From Mycobacterium sp. MS1601 (GTDB taxonomy: Bacteria; Actinomycetota; Actinomycetes; Mycobacteriales; Mycobacteriaceae): a DNA stretch of 64,000 nucleotides. The stretch's first letter is position 1; each line of letters starts with the position of its first letter. The stretch lies in the NCBI RefSeq assembly GCF_001984215.1, contig NZ_CP019420.1, positions 4,278,001-4,342,000 of the forward strand. Reading direction: 5' to 3'. Both the position numbers and the translations under genes were made by a program. The notes under the pieces are model-generated. The model saw only the letters and a program-made list of their open reading frames with translations, was not told the DNA's origin and made no database searches. Below are positions 18,676-25,949 of the stretch, piece after piece.

Positions 18676-19668
18676 ATGCCCCCTTTGATCTCCGCACCGG
18701 ATCTGGTGCGCACCTTTCCTTTTCCGTTTCCCGCCGAGACCTACCGGTACAGCACCAATGTCGAGCCGGCGGGCACAGCGGTGGTCACCCCGGCAGGGCA
18801 GTGGGGTGAGCGGGTCATCGACATCGACAGTGAGTACGAATACGAACTGGCCGAACGCAAACGCATCCTCGATGAGGATCCCACCCGCTACGCCGTGCTG
18901 CCGCACATGCGCACGGCGTGCTGGGACGTGATGCTGAGCCTGATGACCGAGATGGCCACCGCCTACCCCGAGTTCATTTCGTTGACCCGCGACGGCGAGC
19001 TGTGGCACTGGCGTAATGAAAAGCTGGGTCTGACAGCGGATTTTGTGGTCGGTGACGAGTCGACACTGCCCTCCGAACCGTTGGCCTTCATCGCCGCCCA
19101 GGTGCAGGAGGACATCGTGCTGCTCGACCAGCGCGACGGCGATCTGTTCGGTGATGCGGGCGTGGTCACCTTCGCCGCCGACTGGTCATTCGGATTCGAC
19201 GTCGGGATGACCTTCCTCGAGATCCACGGCCCGGTGCCGCGTTTGCGGCAGACCGGAGTGATCACCCGCGCTCGCGAGTTCCTGATGCGGCTGCAACCGA
19301 ATGAGACCTACCGTCGCACCAACTGGTCGATGACCGTCGGCCGGCGCCTGGACGTGTCCACCGAGCTGTACCACGAATGGGGGCCGGACCGGCCGATGGT
19401 GGGCACCGTGGACGACGAGACCTTCGGCAGGCTGGTGCATCTGCGGGTCGAGGTGCAGCACCTGATCCGGCTGCCGGAGTCCGGCGCGATCTGTTTTCTG
19501 ATCCGCACCTACATGCTGCCGCTGGCGGATCTGATCACCTTCGAGCCGTGGCGGGCGCGCGCCGAGATGGTGCTGGCCGAATTGCCGGACGACATGGCCG
19601 ATTACAAGGGAATCATCTCCTACCGCGACCGAGCTGTGGCCTGGTTGCGGTCGCACGCGCCGAACTGA
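18676..19668 (+). CDS. Heme-dependent oxidative N-demethylase family protein (DUF3445)
   Basis: This predicted 330-aa protein has the DUF3445/HODM pattern: FPFPFPAETYRYSTNV at the N-terminus, then a region beginning YEYELAERKRILDEDPTRYA. Central TADFVVGDESTLPSEPLAFIAAQVQEDIVLL is cut by several Trp/Phe-rich strands, and NWSMTVGRRLDVS and LPESGAICFLIRTY lie towards the end. This family binds heme and is the catalytic subunit of dimethylamine monooxygenase. The ATG at 18676 has AAAGGA upstream; an in-frame ATG at 18643 lies inside the reductase gene and is ignored. It is the last gene of a three-gene operon with the DmmA-like protein and the reductase, matching the composition of known Dmm complexes. 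Confidence 0.8.
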   Translation: MPPLISAPDLVRTFPFPFPAETYRYSTNVEPAGTAVVTPAGQWGERVIDIDSEYEYELAERKRILDEDPTRYAVLPHMRTACWDVMLSLMTEMATAYPEFISLTRDGELWHWRNEKLGLTADFVVGDESTLPSEPLAFIAAQVQEDIVLLDQRDGDLFGDAGVVTFAADWSFGFDVGMTFLEIHGPVPRLRQTGVITRAREFLMRLQPNETYRRTNWSMTVGRRLDVSTELYHEWGPDRPMVGTVDDETFGRLVHLRVEVQHLIRLPESGAICFLIRTYMLPLADLITFEPWRARAEMVLAELPDDMADYKGIISYRDRAVAWLRSHAPN

Positions 19669-19688
19669 ACCGGGCTCGGCACAAGAAG

Positions 19689-19720
19689 CGGGGCCGACCA
19701 CCTGGCGGTGGCCGGCCCCG
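19689..19720. terminator. Convergent terminator hairpin between the dmm operon and amt operon
   Basis: The sequence from CGGGGCCGACCACC to GGTGGCCGGCCCCG pairs over about 13 bp with one A-C mismatch and a TGGC loop. No strong T run follows, so it may rely on Rho or simply define RNA 3' ends for both converging operons. Confidence 0.55.
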
Positions 19721-19742
19721 AATCTGTTGGGCTGCAGATGGA

Positions 19743-19961
19743 TCAGTAGACGGGCGGTTCGCCTTCGGCGGCGGGGCCGGCCTCGACTGGCTTGTGCTCG
19801 ATCATTGCTTTGTACGCGTGGTTCTCGTGCTGGATCATCCGGACGAAGAACCCGACGAACAGCACCACTGCGAGGATCACCGAGATCCAGACGCCGACCG
19901 AGTTTCCGCCGAACGTGAAGACCGGGCCCAGTTCGTCATAGCTGTCGATGGGACTGAACAT
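19743..19961 (-). CDS. Small single-pass membrane protein linked to Amt
   Basis: This 72-aa protein has one long hydrophobic helix (VGVWISVILAVVLFVGFFVR, about residues 22-41) between a short N-terminal segment and a charged, Pro/Glu-rich C-terminal tail. Its ATG follows the TAA of amt with no gap at all, so it must be co-transcribed with and probably translated after the ammonium channel. I do not recognise a named family. Position and topology suggest an accessory subunit or regulator of the channel, which is inference. It has normal codon usage for the region. Confidence 0.75.
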   Translation of the reverse strand: MFSPIDSYDELGPVFTFGGNSVGVWISVILAVVLFVGFFVRMIQHENHAYKAMIEHKPVEAGPAAEGEPPVY

Positions 19962-21299
19962 TTATTTCACCCCCTCGCCGGCTCCGAGCACCGCGGTGCC
20001 GCTGGAGGGTTTCATCGCCGTCATCGGGATACCCTCGGGGTACGGCGTGGCGGGGATCTCGGTCAGATCCAGGCCCTGCACTTCGACCTCCGGCGGAATG
20101 CGCAGCAGCCCGACCTTCTTGAGCAGCAACGACAGCAAGTAGGTCGGGAAGAAGCCCAGTGCGGCGAAGACCAGTGCGCCCACTGCCTGGCCCCAGAACG
20201 AGATCGACGGGTTGCCGTCGGTGTTCGGGTAACCGGCCAGGAAGATGCCGGCGACCAGCACCGAGTACAGGCCGACGCCGCCGTGGACGGTGACCGCACC
20301 CACCACGTCGTCGATCTTGAACTTCTCGATCAACCTGCCGATGAACGGGATCAGTGCGCCGGCAACCAGGGCGATGACGAATGCCAGCGCCGGATGGTAG
20401 AGGTCCATGCCCGAGGCGATACCGATGATTCCGGCCAGGCCGCCGGAGATGGTCCAGAACGGCTCACCGCGGGAGGTGATGTACGTGCCGATGATGCCGC
20501 CGGCCAGACCCATCAGGGCGTTGAAGGCGAAGGCGGACAACGTGGTTGGGCTGCCGTAGATGGTGGCGTAACCCGCGCCGCTGTAGATGACGCAGCCCAT
20601 CAGGAAGCCGAAGAAGCCGGCGAAGATGAGCATCAGGCCCACCATGGTCAGCGGCAGGTTGTGCGGCCGGATGGTGATGGCGGTGCCGTCCGGGGCGAAC
20701 CGGCCGATACGCGGGCCGAGGTTGATGAGGATGCCGAGGGTGGCGAAGCCGGCGATCATGTGCACACAGCCGGCGGCGCCGACGTCGTGGAATCCGAGCT
20801 GGGTCAGCATCCAGCCGGCACCGTGCCAGCCCCAGGCCGCGCCGATGATCCAGACGACGGAGCCGACGAGCACGGTCAGGATCAGGAAGGCACTGGTACG
20901 GATTCGCTCGAGCACCGCACCGGACATGATCGAGCCGGTGGTCGCGGCGAACAGTGCGAACGCACCCCAGAAGATGCCGCTGGCGGAGTCGGCCGTGTTC
21001 GGGCCCATGTTGTCACTCCACGGCAAGGCTGCCTTGGCCGCATCGGTCATCTCGATGAAGCCACTGGGCATGGCGTTGTAGAGGAACCAGCCGACGAAAA
21101 AGAAAGACGCAATGATGGTGGCCAGGGCCAACAGGTTCTTCATGGCCGTCGCCAGCACGTTCTTGGAACGCGATGCGCCCATTTCGTAGGCGAGGAAGCC
21201 GGCGTGGATGAGCATCATCACCGCGATGGACATCCAGTAGAAGAACTCATTGTTGACCGCAGCCATGGTCGTTAATGCGTCCTCGACTTCAGGTGTCAA
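19962..21299 (-). CDS. amt: Ammonium/methylammonium transporter Amt
   Basis: This 445-aa membrane protein has 11 predicted helices. The two pore histidines are present in CVHMIAG and DDVVGAVTVHGGVG, and GWHGAGWM supplies the conserved Trp region near the entrance. Amt channels carry ammonium and methylammonium. The start is a TTG with an excellent GGAGG site 6 nt before it; an ATG 33 nt inside would shorten the N-terminus. It is divergent from the GmaS/glutamine synthetase operon across 402 bp, an arrangement usually under nitrogen control. No glnK follows; instead a 72-aa membrane protein abuts it. The neighbourhood (methylamine pathway) makes methylammonium a realistic substrate. Confidence 0.93.
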   Translation of the reverse strand: MTPEVEDALTTMAAVNNEFFYWMSIAVMMLIHAGFLAYEMGASRSKNVLATAMKNLLALATIIASFFFVGWFLYNAMPSGFIEMTDAAKAALPWSDNMGPNTADSASGIFWGAFALFAATTGSIMSGAVLERIRTSAFLILTVLVGSVVWIIGAAWGWHGAGWMLTQLGFHDVGAAGCVHMIAGFATLGILINLGPRIGRFAPDGTAITIRPHNLPLTMVGLMLIFAGFFGFLMGCVIYSGAGYATIYGSPTTLSAFAFNALMGLAGGIIGTYITSRGEPFWTISGGLAGIIGIASGMDLYHPALAFVIALVAGALIPFIGRLIEKFKIDDVVGAVTVHGGVGLYSVLVAGIFLAGYPNTDGNPSISFWGQAVGALVFAALGFFPTYLLSLLLKKVGLLRIPPEVEVQGLDLTEIPATPYPEGIPMTAMKPSSGTAVLGAGEGVK

Positions 21300-21701
21300 G
21301 GGAAACCTCCACGGGTCGGAAACTCTGTGGTTTCTCCACAGTGTTCGGGGGGTACTGCCGGGATACGAGGCTTGACGCTAGCTGTGGATGTGTGTCCCAC
21401 CGGTCACCACGCGTTAATTTGCTGTGAAGTCCTCCTGTGAGACGAGCGCGACCTCGGATTTTCTGGATCATGGTCGGCGCAAAGGTGATCCCGCCCACGA
21501 GGCTTCGACGATCTGAGACCGCCCAGATTGGCGGAAATATCTGCTCGGGGTGCAAAGAACTCTTCCCGGGGCCACGCCGTGAGATCTGAATCTCATGGCC
21601 GTGTCATGCCGGTGAAACAATTGCGTGTTTACCTTTGGTGTACATTGACCACTATGAGGAAACGTTCCGCACGTTACTAATCACAGGAAGAGGCTTCCGA
21701 G
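21300..21701. other. 402-bp divergent regulatory region between amt and the GS/GOGAT-like operon
   Basis: No gene is seen. On the minus strand the amt leader carries a 6-bp CTGTGG/CCACAG hairpin (21325-21341), a TAGCGT -10 candidate (21380-21375) and a GlnR-like half box at 21392-21407. On the plus strand the last 80 bp are AT-rich and include GTTTACC (21627-21633) and CACTAT (21650-21655), which could serve as promoter parts 16 nt apart for the glutamine synthetase-like gene. Confidence 0.4.
21392..21407 (-). promoter_or_regulatory. Candidate GlnR binding site for amt
   Basis: The minus strand reads GTGAC-CGGTGG-GACAC, matching the mycobacterial GlnR pattern gTnAC-N6-GaAAC at nine of the ten ignoring the free position and one base. 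It lies about 12 nt upstream of a TAGCGT -10 candidate for amt. GlnR is the known nitrogen-starvation activator of amt genes in mycobacteria; the assignment here is inference. Confidence 0.4.
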
Positions 21702-23024
21702 ATGGCAGCTCCCACGGATCTGGCGCAGGCGGCGAAGGACACGAACACCAAGTTCATCCTGGCGTTGTTCGTCGACCTTCGCGGCAAGCCCTGCGCCAAG
21801 CTGGTTCCCGTCGAGGCCGTCGACATGCTGGTCGAAGAGGGCGTGGGTTTCGCCGGATATGCCGTGGGTGCTATCGGCCAGGAGCCCAAGGACCCCGACC
21901 TGATGGCCATGCCCGACGCGGCGTCCTTCACACCCATCCCCTTCATCAAAGAGGGGCTGGCCATCGTGCACTGTGATCCGCACGTCGAAGGCAAGCCGTG
22001 GCCGTTCGCCCCGCGGGTGATCCTCAAGTCGATGCTGGCGCGGGCCGCGGACAGCGATCTGAAGGCCTATGTCGGTGCCGAGGTGGAGTACTTCCTGCTG
22101 CGCCGCGACGCCGACGGCAACCTGTGCACCGCCGACCCCGGCGACAGTGCCGACCAACCTTGTTACGACGCCCGCGGCGTCACCCGCATGTTCGACCACC
22201 TGTCTGGCATCTCCACCGCCATGAACACACTGGGCTGGGGCAACTACGCCAACGACCATGAAGACGGCAATGGTCAGTTCGAGCAGAACTTCACCTATTC
22301 CGACGCTCTGACCACCGCCGACCGGGTGATCACGCTGCGCTATCTGTTGACCATGCTCGCCGAACAGCGCGGCATGATCGCCACCTTCATGGGCAAGCCG
22401 TTCAGCGACCGTACCGGCAGCGGCATGCACCTGCACCTGTCGCTGCGCGGCAAGGACGACTCACCGGTGTTCCCGGACGCCGACGATCCACGCGGACTTG
22501 GCCTCTCGTCGCTGGCTTACAACTTCCTCGGTGGCATCCTCGAGCACAGCTGCGCGCTGCAGGCCGTCGTCGCGCCCACGGTGAACGCCTTCAAGCGCAC
22601 CGGCGCTGTCTCCACCACGTCCGGGGCCAGCTGGGCGCCGCGCACCCCGACCTACGGCGGCAATGACCGCACCCACTACGTGCGGATCCCCGACGACCAG
22701 CGCATCGAACTGCGCGGCCCGGACGGCTCTGCCAACCCCTACCTGGCCATCGCCGCCGCCCTGGGCGCCGGTCTGGATGGCATCAAGCGCAACGTCGATC
22801 CCGGCGAGCCCGGCGCCTCCACCGAGCAACGGCTGCAACCACTTCCGCTGACCCTGCTGCACGCGGTCGAGGCGCTGGAGGCCGACGACGTGATTTCGGG
22901 TGCGCTGGACGGCGCGGGCGAGGGCGTGGCCGCGTACTTCGCCAACCTCAAGCGCGAAGAGTTCTTCACGTGGCACCGCGAGGTGACGCCGTGGGAGATC
23001 GATCGTTACCTGCAGGCGTTCTGA
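21702..23024 (+). CDS. glnT: Type III glutamine synthetase family protein, GlnT / gamma-glutamylmethylamide synthetase-like
   Basis: This 440-aa ligase of the GS superfamily has the ATP/metal blocks AYVGAEVEYFLLR, NDHEDGNGQFEQNFTYSD, MHLHLSLRG and NAFKRTG, but belongs to the GlnT/GmaS branch rather than GlnA (no adenylylation-loop Tyr block). GlnT makes glutamine; GmaS joins methylamine to glutamate to give gamma-glutamylmethylamide. The sequence alone does not separate them. The downstream GlxBCD/MgsABC-like genes, the SoxB-like flavoprotein and the dmm operon favour GmaS. The ATG follows AGGAAGAGG. It leads a five-gene operon with 16-18 bp gaps or overlaps. Confidence 0.85.
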   Translation: MAAPTDLAQAAKDTNTKFILALFVDLRGKPCAKLVPVEAVDMLVEEGVGFAGYAVGAIGQEPKDPDLMAMPDAASFTPIPFIKEGLAIVHCDPHVEGKPWPFAPRVILKSMLARAADSDLKAYVGAEVEYFLLRRDADGNLCTADPGDSADQPCYDARGVTRMFDHLSGISTAMNTLGWGNYANDHEDGNGQFEQNFTYSDALTTADRVITLRYLLTMLAEQRGMIATFMGKPFSDRTGSGMHLHLSLRGKDDSPVFPDADDPRGLGLSSLAYNFLGGILEHSCALQAVVAPTVNAFKRTGAVSTTSGASWAPRTPTYGGNDRTHYVRIPDDQRIELRGPDGSANPYLAIAAALGAGLDGIKRNVDPGEPGASTEQRLQPLPLTLLHAVEALEADDVISGALDGAGEGVAAYFANLKREEFFTWHREVTPWEIDRYLQAF

Positions 23025-23040
23025 GTAAGGAGTCAATCGA

Positions 23041-23940
23041 ATGTGCGGAATTGTCGGGTTGCACCTGCGCAACCCCGAGCTCTATCCCAGGCTGGGGGAG
23101 TTGCTCACCGGGATGCTGTGCGAGATGGGCGAGCGCGGCTCGGACTCCGCCGGTGTCGCGGTGTACGGCGACCCCACCTGGTCGCCGGCCGGGCACAGCA
23201 CGGTGTCGCTGCTGGAAGTAGACGCTGCGCAGGCAGATTCGTTGAGCGCGGTGCTGAGTGAGGCGCTGGGCGCGGACGTGACGGTGCTGCCGCTGGGGGA
23301 CACCCTGGTGGTGCATGCACCGGTGGACACCGACGCGCTGTTGGCCGCCGCCAAGGCCGCCGTGCCCACGGCGCTGGTTGCCGGGTTCGGTCAAGACGTC
23401 GCCGTCCTCAAGGGGGTCGGTCACCCCCGCGAGCTTGCGCAGCGCTACGGCCTGGCGCAGGCGCAGGGCTGGCAGGGTGTCGGGCACACCAGGATGGCCA
23501 CCGAGTCCGCCGTCAACGCCGCGGGCTGCCACCCTTACGCGGTCGGACCCGACCAGTGCCTGGTGCACAACGGATCCTTTGCCAACCACGCCACCATCCG
23601 GCGGGAACTGCGTGCCGACGGGGTGGCCTTCGACAGCGAGAACGACACCGAGGTGGGTGCCCGGTTCGTGGCACACCAGCTGGCGTCGGGTGCCGACGTC
23701 GAGCTGGCGCTGAAGCGATTGTGCGCCGAATTCGACGGCTTCTACACGCTTCTGGTGTCCAACTCCGACTCCTTTGCGGTGGTGCGCGACGCCATCGCCT
23801 GCAAACCGGCCGTGGTCGCCGAAACCGACGACTGGGTGGCCATGGCCTCCGAATACCGCGCGCTGGTCGGACTGCCCGGTATCGAGAAGGCGCACTTGTT
23901 CGAACCCGAACCCGAGGTGGTGTACGCATGGAGTCGATGA
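23041..23940 (+). CDS. glxB: Class II glutamine amidotransferase subunit (GlxB/MgsA-like)
   Basis: This 299-aa protein begins MCGIVG, so cleavage of Met exposes the catalytic Cys1 of class II amidotransferases. Supporting motifs are GERGSDSAGVAVYG, GHTRMATES with ...HPYAVG, and LVHNGSFANH. In glutamate synthase and N-methylglutamate synthase this subunit removes the amide (or methylamide) nitrogen from the donor and channels it to the FMN subunit. Here it is a separate polypeptide, as in Sinorhizobium GlxB and methylotroph MgsA. It starts 16 bp after the GS-like gene and overlaps the next gene by 13 nt. Confidence 0.9.
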   Translation: MCGIVGLHLRNPELYPRLGELLTGMLCEMGERGSDSAGVAVYGDPTWSPAGHSTVSLLEVDAAQADSLSAVLSEALGADVTVLPLGDTLVVHAPVDTDALLAAAKAAVPTALVAGFGQDVAVLKGVGHPRELAQRYGLAQAQGWQGVGHTRMATESAVNAAGCHPYAVGPDQCLVHNGSFANHATIRRELRADGVAFDSENDTEVGARFVAHQLASGADVELALKRLCAEFDGFYTLLVSNSDSFAVVRDAIACKPAVVAETDDWVAMASEYRALVGLPGIEKAHLFEPEPEVVYAWSR

Positions 23941-24605
23941 CGTCCTTCGATCTGCAGCAGAGCAGCGTACGAGAGGTCAACGCCGCCTTGCATTCTCCCG
24001 ATGCCGACGGCGCGTTCACGATTTTGAATCCGGCCGGGGCCCACAACCTGGCGGTGGGGATCGACGCTGATATCCGGGTGCGGATTGCCGGTCACGTGGG
24101 CTACTACGCGGCAGGGATGAACAAGCACGCCGAGGTGACCATCGAGGGCAACGCCGGAGTGGGCGTCGCGGAGAACATGATGAGTGGCACCGTGCTGGTC
24201 AAGGGCAACGCCTCCCAGTCGGCGGGTGCCACCGCCCACGGCGGCCTGTTGGTGATCGAAGGGGATGCCGCAGCGCGCTGCGGCATCTCCATGAAGGGTG
24301 TCAACATCGTCGTCGGCGGCAACGCCGGGCACATGAGCGCGTTCATGGCGCAAAGTGGCACCCTGGTGGTCCGCGGTGATGTCGGTGATGCACTGGGTGA
24401 TTCGATTTACGAAGCCCGCATCTACGTCCGGGGTGAGGTCGCCTCCCTCGGTGCCGACTGTGTGGCCAAGGCCATGGACGACGAACACCACTCCGAGTTG
24501 GCCACACTGCTCAAAGAGGCCGGCTTCGACGACGACACCAGCACCTACACCCGGTACGGGTCGGCGCGTTCGCTGTATCACTTCCACTCCGACAACACGT
24601 ACTGA
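23928..24605 (+). CDS. glxC: Glutamate synthase GXGXG-domain subunit (GlxC/MgsB-like)
   Basis: This 225-aa protein corresponds to the C-terminal beta-helix of glutamate synthase large subunit. Repeats such as YYAAGMNKHAEVTIEGNAGV, GTVLVKGNASQSAGA, LLVIEGDAAARCG and NIVVGGNAGHMSA show the G-x-G turns. It is a structural subunit that holds the amidotransferase and FMN parts together. I choose ATG 23928 because GAGGTGG lies 7 nt before; ATG 23937, which overlaps the upstream stop as ATGA, is an equally possible start 3 codons later. It is part of the three-protein GlxBCD/MgsABC set. Confidence 0.88.
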   Translation: MESMTSFDLQQSSVREVNAALHSPDADGAFTILNPAGAHNLAVGIDADIRVRIAGHVGYYAAGMNKHAEVTIEGNAGVGVAENMMSGTVLVKGNASQSAGATAHGGLLVIEGDAAARCGISMKGVNIVVGGNAGHMSAFMAQSGTLVVRGDVGDALGDSIYEARIYVRGEVASLGADCVAKAMDDEHHSELATLLKEAGFDDDTSTYTRYGSARSLYHFHSDNTY

Positions 24606-24623
24606 GCTTCCGAGGATCCCGAT

Positions 24624-25949
24624 ATGAATGACGACGCCCGCGTTCAGCGCGGCCTGCGTGAGTCCGCCACCTTCGACCGCGCCACCATCGCCGACATCCA
24701 GCGCGCCGCCGCCACCGGTATCTACGACATCAGGGGTTGGGGCGCCAAGCGACGGCTGCCGCACTTCGACGACCTGGTGTTCTTGGGCGCCAGCATGTCT
24801 CGCTATCCCCTGGAGGGTTACCGTGAGCGCTGCGACACCGACGTGGTGCTGGGCAGCAGGCACGCCAAACACCCTCTACACCTGAGTATCCCGGTGACCA
24901 TCGCCGGGATGAGCTTCGGGTCGCTGTCGGCCAACGCCAAGGAGGCGCTGGGACGCGGCGCCAGTGAGGCGGGTACCTCCACCACCACCGGTGACGGCGG
25001 TATGACGCCCGAGGAGCGGGGCCAGAGCAAGAATTTGGTGTACCAGTATCTGCCCAGCCGCTACGGCATGAACCCCGACGACCTGCGCAAGGCCGACGCC
25101 ATCGAGGTGGTGCTGGGCCAGGGCGCCAAGCCCGGTGGCGGCGGAATGCTGTTGGGTCAGAAGATCACCGAGCGTGTGGCCAAGATGCGAGACCTTCCTC
25201 AGGGCATCGACCAGCGCAGCGCATGCCGGCATCCGGATTGGACCGGGCCGGACGACCTGACCATCAAGATCAACGAGTTGCGTGAGCTGACCGACTGGGA
25301 GAAGCCGATCTACGTCAAGATCGGGGCGTCCCGGACGTACTACGACGTCAAGCTTGCGGTCCACGCCGGCGCCGACGTCGTCGTCGTCGACGGTATGCAG
25401 GGCGGCACCGCCGCCACCCAGGACGTCTTCATCGAACACGTCGGCATTCCCACGCTGGCCGCTGTCCCGCAGGCGGTGCAAGCCTTGCAGGAGTTGGGCG
25501 TTCACCGCGAGGTCCAGTTGATCGTCTCCGGTGGTATTCGCAGCGGCGCGGACGTGGCCAAGGCGCTGGCACTGGGCGCCGACGCGGTGGCGATCGGTAC
25601 CGCAGCTCTGATCGCCTTGGGGGACAACGATCCTCGCTACGAAGACGAGTACGCCAAGATCGGCAGCGCTGCCGGCTTCTACGACGACTTCCAAGACGGC
25701 CGCGACCCGGCCGGTATCACCACCCAGGATCCGGAGCTGTCGTCGCGGCTGGATCCGGTGGCGGCTGGCCGACGGTTGGCCAACTACCTGCGCGTGATCA
25801 CCATGGAGGCGCAGACCATCGCCCGTGCATGTGGCAAATCCCATGTCCAGCATCTCGAACCGGAGGACATGGTGGCTTTGACCATCGAAGCCGCCGCCAT
25901 GGCCCGCATTCCGCTGGCCGGTACCGATTGGATTCCCGGCCATGCCTGA
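24624..25949 (+). CDS. glxD: FMN-binding glutamate synthase-like subunit (GlxD/MgsC)
   Basis: This 441-aa TIM-barrel flavoprotein has the family blocks PVTIAGMSFGSLSANAKEAL, GQGAKPGGGGMLLGQKI, VVVDGMQGGTAATQ and SGGIRSGADVAKALALGADA. It equals the synthase domain of GltB but stands alone. In GlxD/MgsC enzymes the GltB segment PPHHDIYSIEDL is replaced by a CRHPDWTGPDDL-type sequence, and that replacement is seen here, supporting the N-methylglutamate synthase branch over classic glutamate synthase. It would join 2-oxoglutarate with ammonia or methylamine using reduced FMN. It overlaps the next gene by 8 nt. Confidence 0.88.
   Translation: MNDDARVQRGLRESATFDRATIADIQRAAATGIYDIRGWGAKRRLPHFDDLVFLGASMSRYPLEGYRERCDTDVVLGSRHAKHPLHLSIPVTIAGMSFGSLSANAKEALGRGASEAGTSTTTGDGGMTPEERGQSKNLVYQYLPSRYGMNPDDLRKADAIEVVLGQGAKPGGGGMLLGQKITERVAKMRDLPQGIDQRSACRHPDWTGPDDLTIKINELRELTDWEKPIYVKIGASRTYYDVKLAVHAGADVVVVDGMQGGTAATQDVFIEHVGIPTLAAVPQAVQALQELGVHREVQLIVSGGIRSGADVAKALALGADAVAIGTAALIALGDNDPRYEDEYAKIGSAAGFYDDFQDGRDPAGITTQDPELSSRLDPVAAGRRLANYLRVITMEAQTIARACGKSHVQHLEPEDMVALTIEAAAMARIPLAGTDWIPGHA

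Noticed and set aside
19377..21275. Long plus-strand frame opposite amt
   Set aside because: His/Asp/Gly-rich translation with no motif; the minus strand encodes an obvious membrane channel.
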